Made by a program: the position numbers and the translations under genes. A stretch of DNA of 39,053 bases from Stutzerimonas stutzeri TS44. GTDB taxonomy: Bacteria > Pseudomonadota > Gammaproteobacteria > Pseudomonadales > Pseudomonadaceae. The stretch is from the NCBI GenBank assembly GCA_000263395.1, contig AJXE01000029.1, positions 1-39,053 of the forward strand, read 5' to 3'. The notes below the pieces were generated by a model that did no database searches, had not been told where the DNA came from, and was given only the letters and a program-made list of their open reading frames with translations. Numbering within the stretch: the stretch's first letter is position 1; each line of letters begins with the position of its first letter. Positions 20,583-33,709 of the stretch are shown one piece after another.

Positions 20583-21839
20583 TTACATATGTTTGATCAT
20601 CGCATCGCCGAACTGTGAGCAGGACATCAACTGTGCACCCTCCATCAAACGCTCGAAATCGTAGGTGACAGTTTTCGCAGCAATGGCGCCCTCGGTTGCC
20701 TTGATGATCAGATCGGCCGCTTCGACCCAACCCATGTGACGCAGCATCATCTCCGCAGAGAGGATCAGCGAACCAGGGTTGACCTTGTCCTGGCCGGCAT
20801 ACTTCGGCGCAGTACCGTGCGTGGCTTCGAACATGGCGACCGTGTCGGAAAGGTTGGCGCCCGGCGCGATACCAATGCCGCCCACCTCGGCCGCCAGGGC
20901 ATCGGATAGATAGTCGCCGTTCAGGTTGAGGGTGGCGATCACGTCGTACTCGGCCGGACGCAACAGGATCTGCTGCAGCATGGCGTCGGCAATCGCGTCT
21001 TTGACCACGATGTTTTTGCCAGTATTCGGGTTCTTGAACTGCATCCACGGGCCACCATCGAGCAGCTCGGCGCCGAATTCGTCCCGCGCCACTTCGTAGC
21101 CCCATTCCTTGAAGGCACCTTCGGTGAACTTCATGATGTTGCCTTTATGGACGATGGTCACCGAGCTGCGATCGTTGTCCACGGCGTATTGCAGGGCCTT
21201 GCGAACCAGGCGCTTGGTGCCGTCGAGGGATACCGGCTTGATGCCGATGCCACAGTTCTCGGTAAAGCGGATCTTCTTGACCCCCATTTCCTCGGTGAGG
21301 AACTTGATCACCTTTTCGCACTCAGGCGAACCCGCCTTCCACTCAACGCCCGCATAGATGTCTTCCGAGTTCTCACGGAAGATCACCATATCGACGTCGC
21401 CAGGCTTCTTCACCGGGCTGGGCACACCGGTGAACCAACGTACCGGACGCTGACAGACGTACAGGTCGAGCTCCTGACGCAAAGCTACGTTCAACGAGCG
21501 GATACCACCGCCAACGGGCGTGGTCAGCGGCCCCTTGATGGATACGACATAGTCACGAACGGCCTCCAGCGTCTCCTTGGGCAGCCAGGTGTCCTGATCG
21601 TAAACCTGGGTGGCCTTCTCGCCGGCATACACTTCCATCCAGGCGATCTTGCGCTTTGCGCCATAGGCTTTCTCGACGGCAGCATCGACGACCTTGATCA
21701 TCACCGGGCTGATGTCGACACCAATGCCGTCGCCCTCGATGTAAGGAATGATCGGGTTATCGGGAACATTCAGAGTGTTATCGGCATTGACGGTGATTTT
21801 GTCACCGCTGGCTGGCACCTGGATCTTTTGGTATCCCAT
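20583..21839 (-). CDS. icd: Isocitrate dehydrogenase [NADP], dimeric type
   Basis: A TCA-cycle enzyme that oxidises isocitrate to 2-oxoglutarate with NADP. The 418-residue length is that of the E. coli-type homodimer. Visible are the substrate-binding [13 protein letters not shown] with Ser115, the site phosphorylated by AceK in enterobacteria, Arg121 and Arg131, the [11 protein letters not shown] loop, and the C-terminal [19 protein letters not shown] motif. The start ATG at 21839 has a GGAG site. It lies opposite to idh, the monomeric isoenzyme, with 360 bp between them. Having Ser115 implies that AceK control is possible; aceK is not in this window. Confidence 0.97.
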   Translation of the reverse strand: MGYQKIQVPASGDKITVNADNTLNVPDNPIIPYIEGDGIGVDISPVMIKVVDAAVEKAYGAKRKIAWMEVYAGEKATQVYDQDTWLPKETLEAVRDYVVSIKGPLTTPVGGGIRSLNVALRQELDLYVCQRPVRWFTGVPSPVKKPGDVDMVIFRENSEDIYAGVEWKAGSPECEKVIKFLTEEMGVKKIRFTENCGIGIKPVSLDGTKRLVRKALQYAVDNDRSSVTIVHKGNIMKFTEGAFKEWGYEVARDEFGAELLDGGPWMQFKNPNTGKNIVVKDAIADAMLQQILLRPAEYDVIATLNLNGDYLSDALAAEVGGIGIAPGANLSDTVAMFEATHGTAPKYAGQDKVNPGSLILSAEMMLRHMGWVEAADLIIKATEGAIAAKTVTYDFERLMEGAQLMSCSQFGDAMIKHM

Positions 21840-22199
21840 GCTGGACTCCGTTTCGTGGTTGACAATGGTCAGCGCCCGAGGTTAACCCACTTGAATCGAG
21901 CCAGACCACATGTTCGTTCGTCTTATGCGACGACATTCTTCGCCGTACCGGCACGATGGTATACTGCGTAGGTGACTAACGAGTCATAAGGAGCGCCAGT
22001 CCGGATCGAGACGCCGCTTCTTGAAGCCGTCGAACTGCTACCGCGGCCTGACGGATCAAATGCTCCACACTCTACTGATGCACCCAACATCACCGCGGCG
22101 AACCCTTGACTTCCGGCTCGACGACACGGAGAGCCAAAGCGCCTACCTGCGCATTTCGAGGATTTGAGCACGCCCAGCAAAGAAGAGAGTCAACACGAT
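21840..22199. other. 360-bp region between icd and idh
   Basis: No gene is supported here. It must hold the divergent icd and idh promoters. A TATACT box at 21960-21965 on the plus strand, with a weak TTCTTC 18 bp upstream, is a candidate for idh and would give a leader of about 230 nt. An AAGGAG at 21989-21994 is not followed by a start codon at a normal distance. Confidence 0.4.
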
Positions 22200-24425
<2,226 letters not shown>

Positions 24426-24460
24426 GGGATGGTGCGGGCCGTCATCCGGCCCGCCCAAGA

Positions 24461-24488
24461 AAAACCCCGGCCCTCGCGCCGGGGTTTT
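24461..24488 (+). terminator. idh rho-independent terminator
   Basis: AAAACCCCGGC (24461-24471) pairs with GCCGGGGTTTT (24478-24488) across a 6-nt loop, with further T downstream. It begins 36 bp after the idh stop. Confidence 0.93.
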
Positions 24489-24544
24489 CCGTTTTTACAG
24501 TCGCCAGCGGCACACGCTCGCCGCTGCGTTACGAGGAAATCTTT

Positions 24545-26818
<2,274 letters not shown>

Positions 26819-26934
26819 CGGCGCGCTCACCGCTCCAACCACAACGGTTTCGCTGCCGGCAGCGGCGCAGGTGAAAGTCGTTCGCGACCGGTGCATTCAT
26901 CCGCGAGCGCGGTCCGGCAGCCGGTGCTTTCGTG

Positions 26935-28352
<1,418 letters not shown>

Positions 28353-28370
28353 TCGATTTTCATGTACGCA

Positions 28371-28394
28371 CGCCCGGCTGTGCCGGGCGTTTTT
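28371..28394 (+). terminator. purB rho-independent terminator
   Basis: CGCCCGG (28371-28377) pairs with CCGGGCG (28383-28389), followed by five T (28390-28394). It starts 18 bp after the purB stop and 35 bp before the roxA start. Confidence 0.92.
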
Positions 28395-28429
28395 ATTTGC
28401 AGCTCTGCATATAGAGCAAGGTGTTACGC

Positions 28430-29596
28430 ATGACTTCTGATATTCCACTTCAAATCCTGGGCGGCATCAGCGCACGGGAATTCCTGCGCGATTACTGGCA
28501 GAAGAAGCCGCTGCTGATCCGCCAGGCCATTCCGGATTTCCAAAGCCCGATCTCGCCGGATGAGCTGGCCGGTCTTTCCCTCGAGGAGGAAGTCGAGTCG
28601 CGCCTGGTCATCGAGCACGGCGACAGCCCGTGGGAGCTGCGCCGCGGCCCCTTCGCCGAAGACACCTATCAGCAATTGCCCGAGCGCGACTGGACCCTGC
28701 TGGTCCAGGCCGTCGACCAACTGGTGCCCGAAGTGGCCGAGCTGCTCGGCCACTTCCGCTTTCTCCCCAACTGGCGCATCGACGATGTGATGATCAGCTA
28801 CGCCGCGCCGGGCGGCGGCGTCGGCCCGCATTTCGACAACTACGATGTGTTCCTGCTGCAGGCCCACGGCCAGCGCCGCTGGCGCATTGGCCAGATGTGC
28901 GACAGCGACAGCGCGCTGCTCGAACACGGCGACCTGCGCATCCTCGCCGACTTCCAGGGCACCGACGAATGGGTTCTGGAGCCCGGCGACATGCTGTACC
29001 TGCCGCCGCGCCTGGCGCACTTCGGTACCGCCGAGGATGCCTGCATGACCTACTCGGTCGGCTTCCGCGCGCCCAGCGCCGCCGAGGTGCTGACCCACTT
29101 CACCGATTTTCTCGCCCAGTTCCTGCCGGACGAAGAACGCTACGGCGATGCCGACCTGCAACCAAGCGACGATCCCTACCAGATCCAGAGCGACGCACTG
29201 GAGCGCCTGAAAGCGCTGTTGGCCGAGCACATGGGCGACGAGCGACTGCTGCTGACCTGGTTCGGCCAGTTCATGACCGAGCCACGCTATCCCGAGCGGA
29301 TCGAAGGCGTCGAACTGACCGAGCAGGATCTGCGCGCGGCGCTCGCCGATGGCGCCGTGCTGGTACGCAATCCTGCGGCGCGCATGGCCTGGAGTGAGAT
29401 CGATCTCGGCTTGCTGCTGTTCGCCAGCGGCCAGAGCCGCCTGCTGCCGACTCAGCTGCGCGAGCTGCTCAAGCTGATCTGCTCGGCCGAGGCCCTGCAC
29501 GAGGACAATCTCGCTCCGTGGCTTGGCGATGACGACGGGCGTAAGCTGCTGCAGGAATTGATCAAACAGGGAAGCCTGGAGTTCGCTGATGAATAA
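28430..29596 (+). CDS. roxA: JmjC-type ribosomal protein L16 arginine hydroxylase (RoxA/YcfD)
   Basis: An Fe(II)/2-oxoglutarate oxygenase that in E. coli hydroxylates Arg81 of ribosomal protein L16. The ATG at 28430 has an AAGGTG site and gives 388 residues, close to the E. coli length. The cupin/JmjC core shows the iron ligands His134-x-Asp136 (GPHFDNYDVFLLQ) and the distal His197 (PRLAHFGT). The C-terminal half is the dimerisation and winged-helix region. It is the first gene of a tight unit of four; its stop overlaps the next start by 8 nt. Confidence 0.93.
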   Translation: MTSDIPLQILGGISAREFLRDYWQKKPLLIRQAIPDFQSPISPDELAGLSLEEEVESRLVIEHGDSPWELRRGPFAEDTYQQLPERDWTLLVQAVDQLVPEVAELLGHFRFLPNWRIDDVMISYAAPGGGVGPHFDNYDVFLLQAHGQRRWRIGQMCDSDSALLEHGDLRILADFQGTDEWVLEPGDMLYLPPRLAHFGTAEDACMTYSVGFRAPSAAEVLTHFTDFLAQFLPDEERYGDADLQPSDDPYQIQSDALERLKALLAEHMGDERLLLTWFGQFMTEPRYPERIEGVELTEQDLRAALADGAVLVRNPAARMAWSEIDLGLLLFASGQSRLLPTQLRELLKLICSAEALHEDNLAPWLGDDDGRKLLQELIKQGSLEFADE

Positions 29597-30014
29597 CATC
29601 CAAGTACGCATCGCCGATTGGCAGAAGGACAACGCCGACCTGCGGCGCATACGCGAAGCGGTGTTCATCGCCGAACAGGCCGTCCCGCCGGAACAGGAAT
29701 GGGATGCCGACGATATCGAGGCCGTGCATTTCCTTGCGCTCGAGGACGGTTACGCCATCGGTACCGCACGGCTGCTCGCCGACGGCCAGATCGGTCGCGT
29801 CGCCGTACTGCGCGACTGGCGCGGAATGAACGTGGGCGACGCGCTGATGCAGTCGGTAATCGCCGAAGCCGAACGCCGCGGCCTGCGCGAGCAGAAACTG
29901 ACCGCCCAGGTGCACGCGACCCGCTTCTACGAACGACTGGGTTTCGAGGTCGTCAGCGAGGAGTTTCTCGAAGCCGGCATCCCCCACGTGGACATGCTGC
30001 GCAAGAGCCTCTGA
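29589..30014 (+). CDS. GNAT-family N-acetyltransferase
   Basis: A 141-residue single-domain acetyltransferase. Motif A for acetyl-CoA is at about 69-88, including RDWRGMNVGDALMQ (R-x-x-R-G-x-x-x-G pattern), followed by the C-terminal FYERLGF segment usual in this group. The N-terminal part (RIREAVFIAEQAVPPEQEWD) resembles ElaA/YjcF-type proteins. The substrate cannot be told from the sequence. It overlaps the roxA stop by 8 nt and precedes the next gene by 8 bp, so the four genes 28430-31458 are surely translated from one mRNA. Confidence 0.9.
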   Translation: MNNIQVRIADWQKDNADLRRIREAVFIAEQAVPPEQEWDADDIEAVHFLALEDGYAIGTARLLADGQIGRVAVLRDWRGMNVGDALMQSVIAEAERRGLREQKLTAQVHATRFYERLGFEVVSEEFLEAGIPHVDMLRKSL

Positions 30015-30022
30015 GGTGCGCC

Positions 30023-30652
30023 ATGCACGACGACGCCGCGGATGACCGGGAAGAGGCTGCCGAGCCGGCAGCCATCGACTTTCACTCGCCGGGGCGCTTC
30101 GGCGTGCATAACCCTCTGCCGGACCAGCCGCAGCCGACCCCTTGGCAGCCCGCGCCGGCCCGCCTCGGCGAAGACGCCGGCGCGCAGCATTTCACCAGTC
30201 CCGAACAGGTGCGCGCCCACGCCCTGGCACTCTTCCAGCAGGCGCAGCGCAACCTGTGTCTCTACAGCCCAGACCTCGAATCCTGGCTGTTTCACCACAG
30301 CAGCATCCAGCAGGCCTGCACGCGCTTTCTGCTGGCCCATCCGCGCAACCGCCTGCGCATTCTCATCGAGGATTCCACCCGGGCCGTGCAGAGCGGCCAC
30401 CGCCTGCTGACCCTGGCCAGGCGCCTCAGCAGCAATGCGCAAATTCGCAAGGTCAATCCCGAGTACCCGCGTGAAGAGGATATCTACCTCATCGCGGACA
30501 AAACCGGTCTGCTGATACGCCCCCATCGCGATCCCCATAACGGGTATGCGTTGTATAACGACCCGGCGCGGGTCCGCCTGAGCCAATCGAAATTTGACCA
30601 GGCCTGGGAACGCAGCCTGCCCGATGCCAACCTGCGGAGCTTTCTGCTATGA
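30023..30652 (+). CDS. DUF7931-like conserved protein of unknown function (209 aa)
   Basis: The ATG at 30023 has a GAGGTG site 5 nt upstream and gives 209 residues; longer frames start inside the GNAT gene and are not plausible. The first 60 residues are acidic and Pro-rich. The rest resembles a degenerate phospholipase-D-like half domain: QAQRNLCLYSPDLESWLFHHSSI, NRLRILIEDSTRAV, EDIYLIADKTGLLIRP. The catalytic HxK motif of PLD enzymes is not visible, so enzymatic action is unlikely. Relatives are sometimes labelled as acetyltransferase because of the neighbour, which this sequence does not support. Its stop overlaps the next ATG (30649-30652). Confidence 0.8.
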   Translation: MHDDAADDREEAAEPAAIDFHSPGRFGVHNPLPDQPQPTPWQPAPARLGEDAGAQHFTSPEQVRAHALALFQQAQRNLCLYSPDLESWLFHHSSIQQACTRFLLAHPRNRLRILIEDSTRAVQSGHRLLTLARRLSSNAQIRKVNPEYPREEDIYLIADKTGLLIRPHRDPHNGYALYNDPARVRLSQSKFDQAWERSLPDANLRSFLL

Positions 30653-31458
30653 CCGTACGCCGCCACCTCGCCGCACTCGCACTGGCCGTCTGCCTGCCAC
30701 TGCACGCCGCCACGGAAGTCATCCCGCTGCACTACCGGATGGCCGAGGACGTCCTGCCGGTCGCGCAATCGGTGATCGGTGAGCAGGGGCGGGTCAATGC
30801 CTACGGCAATCAATTGATCGTCAATGCACCGCAGGCGGCGATCGCGGAACTGCGCCGGGTGCTCGAGCAACTCGACAGCGAGCCCAAGCGCCTGCTGATC
30901 AGCGTCGATACCCAGGACTCGGCTACCGGCAGCGCCAGCGGCTACAGCGTGGACGGTTCGATCCGCGCCGGAGATGTCGAGATCGAAACGGGGCGTGGCG
31001 AACGCCATGGCCACGACCAGGTACGCATCATCCGCCGCACGACCAGCAGCCAGGACGGCGGCATCCAGCAGATCCAGGCCAGCGAGGGCTATCCGGCGCT
31101 GATTCAGGTCGGCCAGAGCGTACCGCTGACCACCAGCGGCACCGACGGCTACGGTCGGATCTACCAGCAGACGCAGTATCGCGACGTCACCCGCGGTTTC
31201 TACGTCACGGCCAATCTCATCGGCGATCGCGTCCAGATCACCATCAGCAGCAACCGTGATCGCGTCAACCAGACGAACCCGAATGTGATCGAAACGCAGC
31301 TCGCCGACACTCGCGTCAGTGGCCGCATCGGCGAGTGGATCAACCTGGGCGGCATCGACGAAAGCGCCTCCTCGCAACACACCGGCACGCTGCGGCGCTA
31401 CAGCACGCAGGGTCGTCAGGACCTTTCGCTACGGTTGAAAGTGGACGTGCTGGAGTGA
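30649..31458 (+). CDS. Secretin N0-like periplasmic protein (269 aa)
   Basis: A Sec signal peptide is clear (residues 1-20, ending LPLHA before ATEV). The next 60 residues (EVIPLHYRMAEDVLPVAQSVI, NQLIVNAPQAAIAELRRVLEQLD) look like the N0/N1 modules of secretins and NolW-like proteins. The remaining part is beta-rich, with Ser/Gly/Thr, and has no membrane-pore domain or further hydrophobic segment. The ATG overlaps the previous stop as ATGA. It is a soluble periplasmic or envelope-associated protein; no secretion system is encoded nearby. Function unknown. Confidence 0.82.
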   Translation: MTVRRHLAALALAVCLPLHAATEVIPLHYRMAEDVLPVAQSVIGEQGRVNAYGNQLIVNAPQAAIAELRRVLEQLDSEPKRLLISVDTQDSATGSASGYSVDGSIRAGDVEIETGRGERHGHDQVRIIRRTTSSQDGGIQQIQASEGYPALIQVGQSVPLTTSGTDGYGRIYQQTQYRDVTRGFYVTANLIGDRVQITISSNRDRVNQTNPNVIETQLADTRVSGRIGEWINLGGIDESASSQHTGTLRRYSTQGRQDLSLRLKVDVLE

Positions 31459-31492
31459 CAGCACTTCGTCAGAACGCTCTTGTTCTACTTTA

Positions 31493-31518
31493 TGTAGTGT
31501 CATGGAAAAAACACTACA
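31493..31518. promoter_or_regulatory. RccR-like operator upstream of aceA
   Basis: TGTAGTGT (31493-31500) and ACACTACA (31511-31518) form a perfect 8-bp inverted repeat; written as a half-site pair it is TGTAGT-N14-ACTACA. RccR, the KDPG-sensing RpiR-family regulator of Pseudomonas, is known to act on glyoxylate-shunt genes and to bind TGTAGT/ACTACA palindromes; I am not sure that a 14-bp spacer is accepted. It ends 6 bp before the -35 candidate. Confidence 0.5.
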
Positions 31519-31524
31519 AAATGA

Positions 31525-31553
31525 TTGACGAGGCTTTCCCGGCAGCGCATCAT
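31525..31553 (+). promoter_or_regulatory. Candidate aceA promoter
   Basis: TTGACG (31525-31530), a 17-bp spacer and CATCAT (31548-31553). Transcription would start near 31560 and give a leader of about 385 nt. Another promoter nearer to aceA cannot be excluded. Confidence 0.4.
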
Positions 31554-31943
31554 TGCCCCGCTCCCGCTAACCAGAGGCTCTGGAAAGGGTCTCCGGGGCG
31601 CGCTCCAGCCAACCAGCCGAGCCGCTCCGTGACTGTACTGCCCACAAGGCGGACTGACGAGGTTGCGACTGGAACGAGTCGTCCTGAGGGACGGGGAAGC
31701 GATTAACGCATCAGTCAGACTGTAGTCTCGACGTTGCCAGGCCCCACGGCAGCCACGCCAACCGGGAGCTTCGCGACCAAGAGCCAGCCCGGCGATCGTG
31801 TCCATGCCCTCCTCCTCGGTTTCAATCCTCGTCCTGGTCGCAGTTCGACGCTCTGCCGCGTGTTGCTCGCATGATCCGTTAGCACGCAGTTTTTGGTGGG
31901 AAAGTCGGTGCTCAACCAAATTCACATCTATGAAGGATTGACC

Positions 31944-33539
31944 ATGTCCGCATATCAAGACGACATCAAGGCAGTTGCCGCCCTGAAAGAGAAGTTCGGC
32001 AGCAGCTGGAGCGCTATCAACCCGGAATCCGTAGCCCGCATGCGCGCCCAGAACCGCTTCAAGACCGGTCTGGAAATCGCTCAGTACACCGCCGACATCA
32101 TGCGCAAGGACATGGCCGAGTACGATGCCGACGCGTCCGTCTACACCCAGTCGCTGGGCTGCTGGCACGGCTTCATCGGTCAGCAGAAGCTGATCTCCAT
32201 CAAGAAGCACCTCAAGACCACCAACAAGCGCTACCTGTACCTGTCCGGCTGGATGGTTGCCGCGCTGCGCTCCGACTTCGGTCCGCTGCCGGACCAGTCG
32301 ATGCACGAGAAGACCGCCGTTTCCGGTCTGATCGAAGAGCTGTACACCTTCCTGCGTCAGGCTGACAGCCGCGAACTGGACCTGCTGTTCACCGCTCTGG
32401 ACGCCGCTCGTGAAGCCGGCGACAGCGCCAAGGCCGCCGAGATCCAGAACCAGATCGACAACTACGAAACTCACATCGTCCCGATCATCGCCGACATCGA
32501 CGCTGGCTTCGGTAACCCGGAAGCCACCTACCTGCTGGCCAAGCGCATGATCGAAGCCGGTGCCTGCTGCATCCAGATCGAGAACCAGGTTTCCGACGAG
32601 AAGCAGTGCGGCCACCAGGACGGCAAGGTCACCGTTCCGCACGCCGACTTCCTCGCCAAGATCGCTGCCGTTCGCTACGCCTTCCTCGAACTGGGCATCG
32701 ACAACGGCGTGATCGTCGCTCGCACCGACTCCCTGGGCGCCGGCCTGACCAAGCAGATTGCCGTGACCAAGGAGCCGGGCGACCTGGGCGACCAGTACAA
32801 CGCCTTCCTCGATTGCGAAGAAGTTGCCGCCTCCGACCTGGGCAACGGCGACGTCGTGATCAATCGTGGTGGCAAGCTGCTGCGTCCGAAGCGCCTGCCG
32901 TCCAACCTGTTCCAGTTCCGCAAGGGCACCGGCGAAGACCGCTGCGTCCTGGACTGCATCACCAGCCTGCAGAACGGCGCCGACCTGCTGTGGATCGAAA
33001 CCGAGAAGCCGCACGTTGGCCAGATCAAGGCCATGGTTGACCGCATCCGCGAAGCCATCCCGAACGCCAAGCTGGTCTACAACAACAGCCCGTCGTTCAA
33101 CTGGACCCTGAACTTCCGTCAGCAGGTGTTCGACGCCATGGTTGCCGAGGGCAAGGACGTGTCCGCCTACGACCGCGCCAAGCTGATGAGTGTCGATTAC
33201 GACGAAACCGAACTGGCGCAGATCGCCGACGAGAAGATCCGCACCTTCCAGAAGGACGGTTCCGCTCACGCCGGTATCTTCCACCACCTGATCACCCTGC
33301 CGACCTACCACACCGCCGCGCTGTCTACCGACAACCTGGCCAAGGGCTACTTCGCCGACCAGGGCATGCTGGCCTACGTGAAGGGCGTGCAGCGTCAGGA
33401 ACTGCGTCAGGGCATCGCCTGCGTCAAGCACCAGAACATGGCTGGCTCCGACATCGGCGACAACCACAAGGAGTACTTCGCTGGCGAAGCTGCTCTGAAG
33501 GCGAGCGGTAAAGACAACACCATGAACCAGTTCCACTAA
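31944..33539 (+). CDS. aceA: Isocitrate lyase
   Basis: Splits isocitrate into glyoxylate and succinate, the first step of the glyoxylate shunt, needed for growth on acetate and fatty acids. The ATG at 31944 has a GAAGGA site and gives 531 residues, the length of the Pseudomonas type, about 100 longer than the E. coli enzyme. The catalytic motif is Lys220-Gln-Cys222-Gly-His224 (EKQCGHQDGKV); the substrate and Mg-binding IIADIDAGFGNPE and KLVYNNSPSFNW segments are present. Codon use is highly biased, as in strongly expressed genes. It competes with icd and idh, also in this window, for isocitrate. Confidence 0.97.
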   Translation: MSAYQDDIKAVAALKEKFGSSWSAINPESVARMRAQNRFKTGLEIAQYTADIMRKDMAEYDADASVYTQSLGCWHGFIGQQKLISIKKHLKTTNKRYLYLSGWMVAALRSDFGPLPDQSMHEKTAVSGLIEELYTFLRQADSRELDLLFTALDAAREAGDSAKAAEIQNQIDNYETHIVPIIADIDAGFGNPEATYLLAKRMIEAGACCIQIENQVSDEKQCGHQDGKVTVPHADFLAKIAAVRYAFLELGIDNGVIVARTDSLGAGLTKQIAVTKEPGDLGDQYNAFLDCEEVAASDLGNGDVVINRGGKLLRPKRLPSNLFQFRKGTGEDRCVLDCITSLQNGADLLWIETEKPHVGQIKAMVDRIREAIPNAKLVYNNSPSFNWTLNFRQQVFDAMVAEGKDVSAYDRAKLMSVDYDETELAQIADEKIRTFQKDGSAHAGIFHHLITLPTYHTAALSTDNLAKGYFADQGMLAYVKGVQRQELRQGIACVKHQNMAGSDIGDNHKEYFAGEAALKASGKDNTMNQFH

Positions 33540-33574
33540 GGAACGGTTCCGCCTGGCAACAGGCTGTGGTGTAG

Positions 33575-33603
33575 CAAAGGCCCCGGCATAGCCGGGGCCT
33601 TTG
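33575..33603 (+). terminator. aceA rho-independent terminator
   Basis: A 13-bp stem, CAAAGGCCCCGGC (33575-33587) with GCCGGGGCCTTTG (33591-33603), and an ATA loop. It lies 36 bp after the aceA stop. The T-run is short. Confidence 0.88.
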
Positions 33604-33642
33604 CGTTTCGGGCGTTTATGTCGCTCGTCGGCACGCAAACGG

Positions 33643-33676
33643 ATGTCATATAGCTGTCTCACGGCAAAACTAGAGT
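33643..33676 (+). promoter_or_regulatory. PHO box and -10 of the PhoX-family gene
   Basis: ATGTCATATAGCTGTCTC (33643-33660) matches the 18-bp PhoB box (two CTGTCAT-type half-sites, 11-bp period) in 14 positions. A TAGAGT -10 box (33671-33676) begins 10 bp after the box, the spacing of PhoB-activated promoters. The GTG start at 33710 follows after about 33 bp. Confidence 0.7.
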
Positions 33677-33709
33677 CAGGATTCCGTCAATCTACTCAGG
33701 GAACGCGAC

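Larger units (their letters stand above)
31459..31943 (+). other. 485-bp region upstream of aceA
   Basis: No gene is supported. It contains an 8-bp inverted repeat (31493-31518), a promoter-like pair just after it (31525-31553), and then about 390 nt before the aceA start that would be a long 5' leader. The leader contains CT-rich tracts (for example around 31808-31820) and no clear terminator or known riboswitch. Confidence 0.5.

Noticed and set aside
21923..22180. 85-codon minus-strand frame between icd and idh
   Set aside because: No family pattern, lies in the shared promoter region, poor start context; better explained as non-coding.
29618..30652. 344-codon frame that would fuse upstream sequence to the DUF7931-like protein
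   Set aside because: Its first 135 codons lie inside the GNAT gene in another frame and are Arg-rich nonsense; the ATG at 30023 has a proper binding site.
31500..33662. 720-codon open frame on the minus strand opposite aceA
   Set aside because: Same shadow effect of a highly biased gene. It also covers the aceA control region and terminator, and has no recognisable domain.
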